64,000 nucleotides of DNA from Variovorax sp. SG517 (GTDB taxonomy: Bacteria; Pseudomonadota; Gammaproteobacteria; Burkholderiales; Burkholderiaceae_C), in the NCBI RefSeq assembly GCF_013376045.1, contig NZ_JABMJG010000002.1:124001-188000 (forward strand), written 5' to 3'. Every line of letters begins with the position of its first letter. The stretch's first letter is position 1. Below the pieces are notes generated by a model. It was given only the letters and a program-made list of their open reading frames with translations, was not told the DNA's origin and ran no database searches. The position numbers and the translations under genes are program-made. Of the stretch, positions 54,851-63,299 are shown in pieces.

Positions 54851-55237
54851 ATGCAATCTTGCTGCAATGCCGCGGGCGTGACCCGCGACGTCTTCACGCC
54901 GGACGACCTCATCGTCGGCGACCATGTGCAAACCACCGAGGCGCTGCTGACGGGCGGCGTTGCGTACGCGCGTGGTGACCTGCTCGGCGTCGACGCCACC
55001 AACACCGTCAGCCTGGTGGCGGATCCGGCCAACGCCAAGTACATCATGCCGTTCACGCTCACGGCAGCCGAGGCCACCGCTCACGCGGCGACCGGCAACC
55101 AGCTGCAGTTCTACAGCCAAGGCGAGTTCGCGCAAGACCGCGTGAAGCTCGCCGGCGTGGCGCTGACCGCCCCGCAGATCGTCGCCGCCAAGGCCGCGCT
55201 CGGCCCGCAGAAGATCGAGCTGCGCCGCGTGCTGTAA
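54851..55237 (+). CDS. Head decoration protein (gpD-like)
   Basis: 128 residues. The N-terminal half (VTRDVFTPDDLIVGDHVQTTEALLTGGVAYARGDLLGV in parts) and the region of residues 60-100 match the gpD-type trimeric head-stabilising protein. AGGAG precedes the ATG. An intrinsic terminator follows, so this and the upstream genes may be expressed at a different level from the capsid gene. Confidence 0.88.
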   Translation: MQSCCNAAGVTRDVFTPDDLIVGDHVQTTEALLTGGVAYARGDLLGVDATNTVSLVADPANAKYIMPFTLTAAEATAHAATGNQLQFYSQGEFAQDRVKLAGVALTAPQIVAAKAALGPQKIELRRVL

Positions 55238-55279
55238 GGCGCGCTTCTCCTTCGTCATCGCTCGCTCGTCGAGCTCGGG

Positions 55280-55302
55280 GCCCGCCAGAGAGCGGGCTTT
55301 TT
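55280..55302 (+). terminator. Intrinsic terminator between decoration and capsid genes
   Basis: GCCCGC (55280-55285) pairs with GCGGGC (55292-55297), followed by five T. In a late operon it may attenuate rather than stop transcription. Confidence 0.75.
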
Positions 55303-55348
55303 CATTTTCGGCTTGCTAACCCGCAGGCCATTCACTTTGGACTGAGCC

Positions 55349-56374
55349 ATGGACATCTATACCCCCCAGGAGCTGCTGGACGTCATTGACCTGACCTATC
55401 GGCCGACCACGTTCCTCACGAACACCTTCTTCCCGGAAGTGCAGACCTTCGATACCCCCGCCATCAGTTTCGATCGTCTCAGCGGGGCGCGCCGCCTCGC
55501 GCCGTTCGTGTCTCCCTGCGTAGAAGGTCGCCCCATCCGTCGTCGCGGCTTTTCGACCGATAGCTTCTCGCCGGCCTACGTGAAGCCCAAGATGGCGCTG
55601 ACCCCGTGCAACGTCACCACGCGGCGGCCTGGCGAGCGCATCGGCGGATCGCTGTCGCTCGCTCAGCGCCGAGACCTCCAGCTTGCCGCAGACCTGCAGG
55701 AGCTGATCGACATCATCGACAACCGCCTCGAGTGGATGGCAGCGCAGGCGCTCGTCTACGGATACGTCGACGTGGCGGGCGATGACTATCCGCTGGTGCG
55801 AGTCGACTTTCAGCGCAGCGCTGGCCACAGCGTGGTGCTGGCTGGCGCAAATCTGTGGAGTGCTGCCACCGGCAAGCCGGTCAGCAATCTCGACAGCTGG
55901 TCGGGCACGGTGGCGCAGGACCAAGGTGGTTCCGTCACGGACGTGCTGCTCGGCGCCAATGTGTGGGCGCCGCTGTCCCAGAACCCCGAATTCAAGGACC
56001 TGTACAAGAACGTCCAGCCCATCGGCGGCCCGCTGCCGAGTCTGCTGCCTGGCGTGCTGGACAACGACCAGAAGGTCTACCGTGGCATGTTCGGCCAATA
56101 CCGTCTGTGGTCCTACAACGCGACCTACACCGATCCGAACGGCGTGACGCAGTTCTACCTCCCGCCGGATGAAGTTCAGCTCGTTGCGAAGCAGACGATG
56201 CGCGGTGTACAGGCCTTCGGGGCAATTCAGGACCTGCAAAGCCTGGCGGCCGTGAAGTACTTCGCCAAGATGTGGCCGCAGGAAGACCCCAGCGTCATCT
56301 ACACGATGGTCCAGTCGGCGCCCCTGCTGGTGCCGCGGGTCACGAACTCCACTTTCCGTGCAAAGGTGCTGTAA
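55349..56374 (+). CDS. Major capsid protein (gpE-like)
   Basis: 341 residues, the lambda gpE length. IYTPQELLDVIDLTYRPTTFL near the start, RLSGARRLAPFVSP, and RPGERIGGSLSLAQRRDLQ are typical of the gpE/HK97-fold group. Forms the icosahedral head. 34 bases of spacer follow the decoration-capsid terminator. Confidence 0.93.
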   Translation: MDIYTPQELLDVIDLTYRPTTFLTNTFFPEVQTFDTPAISFDRLSGARRLAPFVSPCVEGRPIRRRGFSTDSFSPAYVKPKMALTPCNVTTRRPGERIGGSLSLAQRRDLQLAADLQELIDIIDNRLEWMAAQALVYGYVDVAGDDYPLVRVDFQRSAGHSVVLAGANLWSAATGKPVSNLDSWSGTVAQDQGGSVTDVLLGANVWAPLSQNPEFKDLYKNVQPIGGPLPSLLPGVLDNDQKVYRGMFGQYRLWSYNATYTDPNGVTQFYLPPDEVQLVAKQTMRGVQAFGAIQDLQSLAAVKYFAKMWPQEDPSVIYTMVQSAPLLVPRVTNSTFRAKVL

Positions 56375-56377
56375 GCC

Positions 56378-56743
56378 ATGACCGATACCACCAACAACAC
56401 CACGGGCGCCGGTGAGGGCGCAGACGAAGCCGGTGCCGGCACCGGCGCTGGCGGCAGCGCGGGAGCAGCCGCGACCAACGCAACCGCGATTCCCACGGGT
56501 GCCGGTGCTGGCGCTGGTGGCAGCGCCGGCGCCAAGGAGCCCGGCCGCGGCCGCGGCGGCGCGCGGGCGAAGCGGGGGCAGCGGGCCAAGGCCCTCGGCG
56601 TCGTGCAACTCGAGCGCAACGGCAAGGTCGTCGAGATCCCGCCTGGCGAGGAGTTCGACGCCTCCGCCGAGGAGCTCGATCCGTTGGTCGACGCGCGGTT
56701 CGCCGTGCGCGTCGGCGCCGACGACGACGAAGCCGCAGAGTAG
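56378..56743 (+). CDS. Low-complexity Gly/Ala phage protein (121 aa)
   Basis: The N-terminal 60 residues are Gly/Ala/Thr repeats (GAGAGAGGSAGAKEPGRGRG), then a basic stretch and an acidic C-terminal third (VVQLERNGKVVEIPPGEEF). In lambda the FI protein sits in this position; here the sequence is too repetitive to call. It is likely flexible. Confidence 0.6.
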   Translation: MTDTTNNTTGAGEGADEAGAGTGAGGSAGAAATNATAIPTGAGAGAGGSAGAKEPGRGRGGARAKRGQRAKALGVVQLERNGKVVEIPPGEEFDASAEELDPLVDARFAVRVGADDDEAAE

Positions 56744-56751
56744 GCGCGGCC

Positions 56752-57144
56752 ATGAGCGACAGCTACCTGCGAAACCTGCACCTCGAGCTGGTGCAGGGCG
56801 ACGACTACCTCGCGGCCGATGGTCGCGCGTTGCAGTTCGTCGGCGCGGGCGTCTGCTGGCCGGCGGCTGTGACCGACGTGCTGCTCAGCGTGTGGAACCC
56901 CGTTGCCGACTGCGGTCTGGTCGGCAACGGGAGTGCTCCGCTGGCGGTGGTCTCGGTGGCTGGCGTCTTCACGCCGGCAGGCACCAGCGCCGCCATCGTC
57001 GCGGTCGATCTGCCCCGCGCGGAAACGCTCAAGCTGTCGGCTGGCGTGCGCCGCTACACCTTCGAGGTGGTGGGGAAGCCGCCGAGCAACAGCATGCGCA
57101 CGCTGGCCCGCGGCTTCGTCACCGTGCTTGCGAGCCAGTCATGA
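56752..57144 (+). CDS. Phage head-tail region protein (130 aa)
   Basis: Beta-rich protein without recognised family (VVSVAGVFTPAGTSAAIVAVD). Located between the capsid and the joining/completion genes. ATGA overlap with the next gene. Confidence 0.68.
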   Translation: MSDSYLRNLHLELVQGDDYLAADGRALQFVGAGVCWPAAVTDVLLSVWNPVADCGLVGNGSAPLAVVSVAGVFTPAGTSAAIVAVDLPRAETLKLSAGVRRYTFEVVGKPPSNSMRTLARGFVTVLASQS

Positions 57145-57491
57145 ACTGGGAGCAGATCAAGCAGGAGGCGGCCGCCGTCGTCCAGGCGGAGTTCGGCGAG
57201 CCGATCCGTTTCCAGTACTTGGAGGGCCATTTGGTCGACATCTGCGCGAAGTTCACGATGGCGACCACCGACGTCAGCATGGGCGGGCAGGTGCCGATCT
57301 CCAGCCGGCAGCCCATGTGCAACATTCGCAAGGGCGTGCTGGAGCGCAAGCCGCGCCAGGGGGACCTGGTCATCCGGCGCAACGTCACGTACGAGGTGAA
57401 GGCCGCCGAGGTGAAGCTCGACGCCTCCTTTGACGTGCTGCTGCTGGCCGTCGACGCACGGCACGCTGCGCGCATGAGGGATCGCACGTGA
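57141..57491 (+). CDS. Head-tail joining or head-completion-like protein (116 aa)
   Basis: A small alpha/beta protein (NWEQIKQEAAAVVQAEFGEP, RKPRQGDLVIRRNVTYEVKA) in the position of the lambda/Mu head-tail connectors. Exact equivalence (FII-like) is inferred from order. Overlaps both neighbours. Confidence 0.6.
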   Translation: MNWEQIKQEAAAVVQAEFGEPIRFQYLEGHLVDICAKFTMATTDVSMGGQVPISSRQPMCNIRKGVLERKPRQGDLVIRRNVTYEVKAAEVKLDASFDVLLLAVDARHAARMRDRT

Positions 57492-58120
57492 CGCACCCGC
57501 GCACACTCATTCGCGAGCACATGGCCCGCGAGCTCGTGCGCCGGGGCGCCTGGGCCGACTCGGTGTTCGTCAGCCGTTCAACGCCGTTTTCCGACGAGGA
57601 CCACTTCCCGAACGTGTGCGTCTACACGGACGGCGAGCGCACGCGCAACGCGCTCGGGCAGCAGCTGCTCGAGCAGGAGCTCGCGCTGCTGATCGAGGTC
57701 CGGATCGCGCGCACGCCTGATGCGCATCAGCCCTGGCGCCACGTCGACGGGCTGCCTTCGCACCCGGCCCAGACCACTGCGGCCGATCGCGAGCTCGACG
57801 AGTGCTGTGAGGCGATCGAATCGATCGTCTTCGGCCAGTTCAGCAACACGTCTGTCGTGGTCGAAGGTCAGAAGATCACGATCGACGAGATCTCCGAGGT
57901 CAACACCGAGATCGCGCGAAGCTCAGAGGGCGAGGTGCCCTATGTGCTTGCGCAGATCGAGTTCAAGCTGGTCTATCGCGCCTGCTACCCGGTGCCCAAC
58001 GTGAACACCTGCCCGCTCGAGAAGGTTCTGGGCGAGCTGCGGCATCGCGTGTGCGGCGTCGAAGGGCAGGGCATTCACGCGAACGCGTATACCCCCCAAC
58101 CGCCGCAAGGCGCCTGCTGA
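57488..58120 (+). CDS. Tail terminator/minor tail-like protein (210 aa)
   Basis: GTG start overlapping the previous stop (GTGA). A Cys-containing alpha/beta protein with TLIREHMARELVRRGAWAD and LLIEVRIARTPDAHQPWRH, in the place of tail-completion proteins (U/gp37-like). Family not certain. Confidence 0.6.
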   Translation: MTHPRTLIREHMARELVRRGAWADSVFVSRSTPFSDEDHFPNVCVYTDGERTRNALGQQLLEQELALLIEVRIARTPDAHQPWRHVDGLPSHPAQTTAADRELDECCEAIESIVFGQFSNTSVVVEGQKITIDEISEVNTEIARSSEGEVPYVLAQIEFKLVYRACYPVPNVNTCPLEKVLGELRHRVCGVEGQGIHANAYTPQPPQGAC

Positions 58121-58129
58121 AAGAAGCTC

Positions 58130-58291
58130 ATGGCCTGTTCTACCTGCACTGCCGTCCGCCAGCTCGTCAACGTGCCGCTGCGCCGTTTCGGACTGCCGAC
58201 CTTCAACACGCCGGCGCCGGCGCCCGCACCACGCGTGCAGACGTCTGCACAGCGTCCGGCCAACCCGGCCTGGCCAACGCGCAAGGACTGA
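58130..58291 (+). CDS. Small phage ORF (53 aa), contains palindrome
   Basis: MACSTCTAVRQLVNVPLRR… ending in a Pro/Ala-rich stretch in which the codons for VQTSAQ form the perfect palindrome 58235-58250. AAAGAAG lies four bases before the ATG. Function unknown; it may be partly a DNA-site carrier. Confidence 0.48.
   Translation: MACSTCTAVRQLVNVPLRRFGLPTFNTPAPAPAPRVQTSAQRPANPAWPTRKD
58235..58250. repeat. Prophage palindrome, site 5 (perfect)
   Basis: GTGCAGACGTCTGCAC within the 53-residue ORF, coding VQTSAQ. Confidence 0.75.
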
Positions 58292-58328
58292 CCTGGCGCC
58301 GATCTTTCGTCCACTTCAAGGAAATGCC

Positions 58329-58601
58329 ATGTACCTGCTGAAAGCCCTGCGACCCGGCGTCAAGGACGCCCTGACCGGAGATCCGATTCCCGAGGACGGC
58401 GTCCGTCGCGAAGTGCTGCTGCCGCCCGATCACTACGCCGAGCGCACCGGAGATCTCTCGATCGAGGAGCTCGCGCCCGAGTCTGCGGCGTCTGCCGCCC
58501 CCGAGTCGGCCGCGGCCGAGGTGCCCTCGAGCACGTCCCAGGATGCGCCCGAAGCGCGCTCCGGCCGCGCTGGCAGGGCTGCGGCTGCATCTGTCGGCTA
58601 G
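58329..58601 (+). CDS. Mu-type DUF2635-like protein (90 aa)
   Basis: The N-terminal 45 residues (YLLKALRPGVKDALTGDPIP, VRREVLLPPDHYAERTGD) resemble the DUF2635 protein that precedes the sheath gene in Mu-like phages; the rest is Ala/Ser-rich. AAGGA precedes the ATG. Terminator follows. Confidence 0.72.
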   Translation: MYLLKALRPGVKDALTGDPIPEDGVRREVLLPPDHYAERTGDLSIEELAPESAASAAPESAAAEVPSSTSQDAPEARSGRAGRAAAASVG

Positions 58602-58622
58602 TCCCGATCTCGCCTCGTTCCA

Positions 58623-58647
58623 GGCCCGCCTCTGAGCGGGCCTTTTT
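58623..58647 (+). terminator. Intrinsic terminator before the sheath gene
   Basis: GGCCCGC (58623-58629) pairs with GCGGGCC (58636-58642), followed by five T. Confidence 0.78.
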
Positions 58648-58694
58648 GTTTCCACCCGCCCGCGCACCGTGGGCTTTGAGCCAAGGAAGGCCCT

Positions 58695-60260
58695 ATGTCC
58701 CTCACTCTCCAGCAAATCCCGAGCACGGTCGGTGTGCCCGGCACCTACGTCGAGTTCGACGGTACCGGCGCCCGCACCACGCAGGCCGGTAAGCCCTACC
58801 GGATCTTCGTCTATGGCCAGATGGACAAGGCCAAGACCGTCCCGTATCCGAACGGGTCGACCGCACAGCCGAACGTCCCGATCCAGGTCAACAGTGCGCC
58901 GCAAGCGAGCCAGCTCTTCGGGCCCGGCTCGATCCTGTCGCATATGGCGCGCGACCTGTTCAAGACCAACAGCATCAACGAGGTCTGGTTCTGCCCGCAG
59001 TACGACGATGCGGCAGGCGTCGCCAGGGTCGTGACGGCCGACTATGCGGTGCCGTACGCGACGCCTGCGGCTCAGGCGGGCGTCGAGCGGATCTACATCG
59101 GCGACCTGGAGTACCGGGTGCCCGTGGCCGTCGGCGCGACGGCGGCGTCGATCGCTGCAGCTCTCGCGGCGGTCATCAACGCAGACCAGGCCGCGCTCTT
59201 CACGGCGACCGCGCCGGCGGCCGTTCTGACGCTCACGGCAAAGAACAAGGGCGAGCTGGCCAACGACGTGCAGATCGTGGCGCAGTACAACCCGGGCGAC
59301 GTCAGCCCTGCCGGCACCTTCGTCACTTTCACCACGGCGACGGCGGGCGTGCAGAACCCCAGCATCGCTGCCGGCATCGCCAGTGCATCGACCATGTACA
59401 TGACGCACGTGACGGTGCCGTACAACGACGCGACAAACGCTGCTCTGATCCTCGCCGAAGCGCAGGACCGTTGGGCTCCGCTTCCCGGGCCCACCAGCCT
59501 CGGCAACGGTCAAGACGACTTCGAGATCTTCGGCGCGTTTCGCGGGACCGAGGCGCAGATCGGCACCTTCATGGCAACTCGCAACAGCGAGTACCGCACG
59601 ACGATGGCGGTCGAACCTGGCCAGGTGATCAATGGCATCCAGTACGGTGGCCTCATGTCCAGTGCATGGCAAGTTGCCGTCGTGTACTGCGCTATCAGCG
59701 CTGCGCTGGCCAGCGCAGTCGCAAACAACCCGCACCAGAACGTGGTGCTGAACTGCCTCAAGCCTGCGCCTATGCCGTGCCGGTTCATGTGGAATGTGCG
59801 CAATCGGCTCATCCTGAACACGGGCAACGCCACCTACAAGTGCAACGATGCCGACCAGGTGATGCTGGAGACCGCCATCACCGAACGCACCACCACCGAT
59901 ACGGGCGTGGCCACCGATGCCGAGCGTCGCGTCGAAACGCAGCTCGCCAAGAGCTACCTACGCTGGAGTGTGCGCACCATGCTCGACACCACGTATCCGC
60001 GCAACCGTCTGGCCGACGACGGCACGGCAGGCCTGCCGCCTGACGTGGCCACCCCCAAGATGATCAAGGGCTCGATCCTGGCCCTGTGCCAGAACGTCTG
60101 GGTGCCGCTGGGCATCGTCGAGAACTTCGATCAGTTCAAGGCCACGCTCGTCGTCGAGCGAAGCATCGAGGACTGCAACACGATCAAGTTCCAGGCCATG
60201 CCGGACATCGTGAACATCCTGACGGTCAAGGCCGGCAGGCTGTCCTACATCGTCTGCTGA
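58695..60260 (+). CDS. Contractile tail sheath protein (Mu gpL-like)
   Basis: 521 residues. VPGTYVEFDGTGARTTQAGKPYR near the start, GPGSILSHMARDLF, and the C-terminal IVVERSIED-like part VVERSIEDCNTIKFQAMPDIV are those of the Mu-type sheath, whose contraction drives the tube into the cell. It shows the phage is a myovirus. AAGGAAGG lies six bases before the ATG. Confidence 0.93.
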   Translation: MSLTLQQIPSTVGVPGTYVEFDGTGARTTQAGKPYRIFVYGQMDKAKTVPYPNGSTAQPNVPIQVNSAPQASQLFGPGSILSHMARDLFKTNSINEVWFCPQYDDAAGVARVVTADYAVPYATPAAQAGVERIYIGDLEYRVPVAVGATAASIAAALAAVINADQAALFTATAPAAVLTLTAKNKGELANDVQIVAQYNPGDVSPAGTFVTFTTATAGVQNPSIAAGIASASTMYMTHVTVPYNDATNAALILAEAQDRWAPLPGPTSLGNGQDDFEIFGAFRGTEAQIGTFMATRNSEYRTTMAVEPGQVINGIQYGGLMSSAWQVAVVYCAISAALASAVANNPHQNVVLNCLKPAPMPCRFMWNVRNRLILNTGNATYKCNDADQVMLETAITERTTTDTGVATDAERRVETQLAKSYLRWSVRTMLDTTYPRNRLADDGTAGLPPDVATPKMIKGSILALCQNVWVPLGIVENFDQFKATLVVERSIEDCNTIKFQAMPDIVNILTVKAGRLSYIVC

Positions 60261-60300
60261 GCGCGGTCATCAATTCCCCTGAAACCAAGGAGCATTCAAC

Positions 60301-60669
60301 ATGGCTTGCGCATCGCAGACGATCCGTGTGTCGACCGTTGTCTTCAACGGCATCAACCACACGCCGGTCAACAAGACCGCCCTCATCAAGCTGGGCGGGG
60401 AGGTCGCGTCCGACGGCGTGACCGACAACAAGGGCCGATGGTTCGGCACGACGACCGTCGAGCCCGCGGAGATCGAATTCGAATTTCCGCTCACGGTCGA
60501 TTTCAACCCCGACAACTACCGCGGCCAGTGCGGCGACCTGATGTTCCTCACGGTCGAAGGCATGAGCTACCTGTCCACGAATGCACAGCTCTCGGCGGGC
60601 ATCGAGGTCAAGGACTCCGAAGGCAAGGTCAAGCTGACCTTCAAGGGCGACGCGGCGGTCGTCTACTGA
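60301..60669 (+). CDS. Tail tube protein (Mu gpM-like)
   Basis: 122 residues; NKTALIKLGGEVASDGVTDN and IEFEFPLTVDFNPDNYRGQ are the tube-protein pattern for Mu-like phages. Polymerises inside the sheath. AAGGAGC precedes the ATG. Confidence 0.9.
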   Translation: MACASQTIRVSTVVFNGINHTPVNKTALIKLGGEVASDGVTDNKGRWFGTTTVEPAEIEFEFPLTVDFNPDNYRGQCGDLMFLTVEGMSYLSTNAQLSAGIEVKDSEGKVKLTFKGDAAVVY

Positions 60670-60682
60670 GCATTTGAGCACC

Positions 60683-61147
60683 ATGTACCAACTCAAGACC
60701 CCCTTCAAGGCGCGCCGCGACGGTGCCGACATCGAGTTCACGGAGCTTGCGTTTCCCGACGTCATCACCGTGAAGATGATGCGCAAGGTGCCGATGGCTC
60801 AAACGCTGCTGGCCGCGCATGTGCTTGCCGAGCAGTGCGCCGGCTTGAATCAGATCGAGGCGTCCAAGCTCACGACGCCCGATGCGCTGGACTATGCCAA
60901 CGAGCTGCAGGCGCTGGGATTGCTGACGCCGTGCGACGAGCCGGGCTTCAAGGTGCCGGAGATCAAGCCGGTCAAGGCGTTGATCGCCCGGATCTCGGCA
61001 GATCCGCATGCGCAGCGCGTCGATTTCGCGGCCCAGGTGCTGCAGCTCAGCGGCATGTCCCGTGAGGAGATCGACGAGATGGACTACCGGGCTTTCGAGC
61101 CGGCCATCGCGGCCATCACTGCGATCTTCATCGGCCCAAACAAATAA
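60683..61147 (+). CDS. Tail assembly chaperone, short (zero-frame) form
   Basis: 154 residues, in the position and with the pattern of the Mu gp41/E-14-type chaperone (ITVKMMRKVPMAQTLLAAHVLAEQCAG). It coats the tape measure during tail assembly. A -1 frameshift signal at the last codons yields a longer form. ATG at 60683; a TTG three codons earlier is less likely. Confidence 0.85.
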   Translation: MYQLKTPFKARRDGADIEFTELAFPDVITVKMMRKVPMAQTLLAAHVLAEQCAGLNQIEASKLTTPDALDYANELQALGLLTPCDEPGFKVPEIKPVKALIARISADPHAQRVDFAAQVLQLSGMSREEIDEMDYRAFEPAIAAITAIFIGPNK

Positions 61148-61296
61148 GGGACTCCGCGGCCGCGCTTCTGGCGCGCGGAGTCCAACCCTCTGAAATCGAA
61201 GAGATGACTCTCGGGCGCCTCGCCTTCTGGGTTGAGGTGTCCGAGGTCATCGCCGAAGCTGAGCGCGAGGCGGCAGCTGCAAAGACAGGCAGGTAA
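60683..61296 (+). CDS. Tail assembly chaperone, frameshifted (GT-like) form
   Basis: Reading C-CCA-AAC at 61135-61141 and slipping back one base continues through QIRDSAAALLARGVQPSEIE… in the -1 frame to the TAA at 61294-61296, giving 153+51 = 204 residues. The extension (LAFWVEVSEVIAEAEREAAA) has the look of the second part of such chaperones. The -1 frame is open across the zero-frame stop. Confidence 0.75.
61135..61183 (+). promoter_or_regulatory. Programmed -1 frameshift signal
   Basis: Slippery heptamer CCCAAAC (61135-61141), in phase with the chaperone frame, a 7-base spacer, and a hairpin: 61149-61156 pairs perfectly with 61176-61183, and 61161-61165 with 61171-61175. The zero-frame stop TAA is at 61145-61147. 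Confidence 0.8.
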
Positions 61297-61301
61297 ATCA
61301 C

Positions 61302-63299
61302 ATGGCAGTCATTCAAGAGTCCAAGGTTGTTCTGAACGGCCAGGACAATTCTGGCTCGGCCTTCCAGTCGCTGCAGCAGCGTTTCCAGGGCATCACCTCT
61401 GCGGCCGACGCGCTGAAAAACCGCCTCGTGGGCGGCCTCGGCGCGACTTCCTTCGGGCGCCTGCAGACGCATCTCGGGAACCTGCGCGGGCAGATGGCGG
61501 CGCTGGGCATCGCCGGCGGCGCCGGCCTGGCCATCGGCGGGATCGCTGCGATCAAGACGGGCTTCGACGCCGTCGCCGAGACGGCCGAGAAGGCGGGACG
61601 GATCCACGACCTCGGCGGCCGCCTGCGCCTCAATGCCGAGGAGTTCCAGGTCTTCGAGAAGATCTCCAAGGACGCAGGGGCCAGTATCGAGGAGACGGGC
61701 GGCGCCTTCCTGAAGTTCAAGCTGAACATTCAGTCGGCAGTCTCCGAGGGAGGCAAGAAGCTGCAGAAACTCGACGGCGATCTCCGCGCCTTTGGCCTGA
61801 CGGCCGCGCAGGCACAGCAGATGAAGCCGCTGGATCTGATGAAGACAATGGGCCTGGTCTCGAGCAAGAGCACGACCGAGGCCGACGAGATGCTCAAGAT
61901 CGAGAAGTTCCGCGCCCTCGCTGGCAAAACCGGCGCGACGTTGATCCCGATCTTCGAGGCGATCGGCACGGACTACGACACGCTGGCAAAGAAGATGCGC
62001 GCGTCGGGCACGCTGATGACCGACGAGATGGCTGCGATCGGCGACTCCGCCGATGAGGCCTACCAGCGATCGAAGAGCGCGATGAACGGCCTGAAGCTGG
62101 CCTTCGGCGTGCAGATGCTGCCGGTCTTCGAGCAGTTCTCGAACATCATGGAAGCGCGGATGAAGGCGAACCGCAGCGCGATGATGCCGGGCGTGAAGGC
62201 CTTGGCCGATGTGCTGAGCCAGAACCTCAAGCCCTTCATGGACGACATGGACCGGATGGCCGACAAGACCAGCGGTCTCTTCAAGATCCTCAACAGGGTG
62301 GCCGGCCTGGTCGGCTGGGACAACCTGGTCTTCGGCGGCCTGATCGCGATCGCATCGCCCTTCATCCTGAGCGCCGGTGGCATTGCGCTCGCGCTGGGCC
62401 GCATGACCATCAGCGCGGTCACGGCGGCGGGGAGTTTTGCCGCCATGAACTTCGCGCCGGCGCTGCGCAGCCTGGTGCTGTTCCAGATCGGGCTGCGTTC
62501 GTTCGGCCTGTCGGCCGCCGCCTCGTGGGCGCTGGCCCTGGCGCCGGTCACGCTGGTGGTTGCCGCGGTCGGCGCTGTGGCTGCGCTGGGGTACCTGATC
62601 TATCAGAAGTGGGACGGCATCAAGGCCTTCTTCGTTGGCGTGTGGGATGGCTTCATGCGCGGGATTGCGCCCGTGGCCGACGCGCTCGCGCCGCTCTCGG
62701 GAATCGCCTCGGTCGTGGGTTCCGCTTTCAGCGTGATGGGCAGCCTGATCGGCGGTGCCATCGACTGGGTGATGCAGCTGTTTGCACCGGTCGACAAGAC
62801 GAAGGAAAGCTTCGCGGCATGGGGCCTGGCGGGGCAGAGCGCCGGTGACATGATCGCGACCACCTTCAAGATGCTGCTTACGCCGATCACCGCGGTGATC
62901 GATGCAGTGAAGCTGTTCGGCTCGGTGATGGACTGGGCGATGGGCAAGGAGTTCAAATTCGACTCGTCGACGGCGAAGCTGTTCCAGGAACAACAGGCCC
63001 AGACAGCCGAAGTCCAGCGGCTGCAGACCGTTCTGCCCGTGCAAACCGCGGCGGCGGCCTCGGCTGCAATCGACGCTTCTCCTGGCCCGGCAGGGGCATC
63101 GAGCTCGAGTTCGAGCTCGATCTCCCGATTCGGGGCCGGCGCGCCGTCGATCAGCATTCCGACTCCGAAAGTCGACGTGAGCGGACGCTTGGATGTCCGC
63201 GTGACGGCCGAAGGAAAGCCGGAGATCACGCGCGTGGAATCCCGCAACCCCAACTTCAACATCGACGCCCGCTCGGGCGGCATGTTCTCGACGCCATGA
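61302..63299 (+). CDS. Tail tape measure protein
   Basis: 665 residues. Helical N-terminal part (SKVVLNGQDNSGSAFQSLQQR), Ala/Gly-rich membrane-active middle with several hydrophobic stretches (GLAIGGIAAIKTGF, LIAIASPFILSAGGIALALG), a Trp segment GWDNLVFGG, and a C-terminal Ser-rich linker. Sets tail length; short for the family, so a short tail is expected. Ends in ATGA overlap with the next gene. Confidence 0.92.
   Translation: MAVIQESKVVLNGQDNSGSAFQSLQQRFQGITSAADALKNRLVGGLGATSFGRLQTHLGNLRGQMAALGIAGGAGLAIGGIAAIKTGFDAVAETAEKAGRIHDLGGRLRLNAEEFQVFEKISKDAGASIEETGGAFLKFKLNIQSAVSEGGKKLQKLDGDLRAFGLTAAQAQQMKPLDLMKTMGLVSSKSTTEADEMLKIEKFRALAGKTGATLIPIFEAIGTDYDTLAKKMRASGTLMTDEMAAIGDSADEAYQRSKSAMNGLKLAFGVQMLPVFEQFSNIMEARMKANRSAMMPGVKALADVLSQNLKPFMDDMDRMADKTSGLFKILNRVAGLVGWDNLVFGGLIAIASPFILSAGGIALALGRMTISAVTAAGSFAAMNFAPALRSLVLFQIGLRSFGLSAAASWALALAPVTLVVAAVGAVAALGYLIYQKWDGIKAFFVGVWDGFMRGIAPVADALAPLSGIASVVGSAFSVMGSLIGGAIDWVMQLFAPVDKTKESFAAWGLAGQSAGDMIATTFKMLLTPITAVIDAVKLFGSVMDWAMGKEFKFDSSTAKLFQEQQAQTAEVQRLQTVLPVQTAAAASAAIDASPGPAGASSSSSSSISRFGAGAPSISIPTPKVDVSGRLDVRVTAEGKPEITRVESRNPNFNIDARSGGMFSTP

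Noticed and set aside
61204..61296. Independent 30-codon gene before the tape measure gene
   Set aside because: The frame extends upstream past its ATG and meets a phased slippery heptamer, so it is better read as the frameshift extension of the tail chaperone.
61128..63044. A 638-codon minus-strand frame opposite the tape measure gene
   Set aside because: Antisense to a clear tape measure gene; composition typical of an antisense frame in GC-rich DNA.
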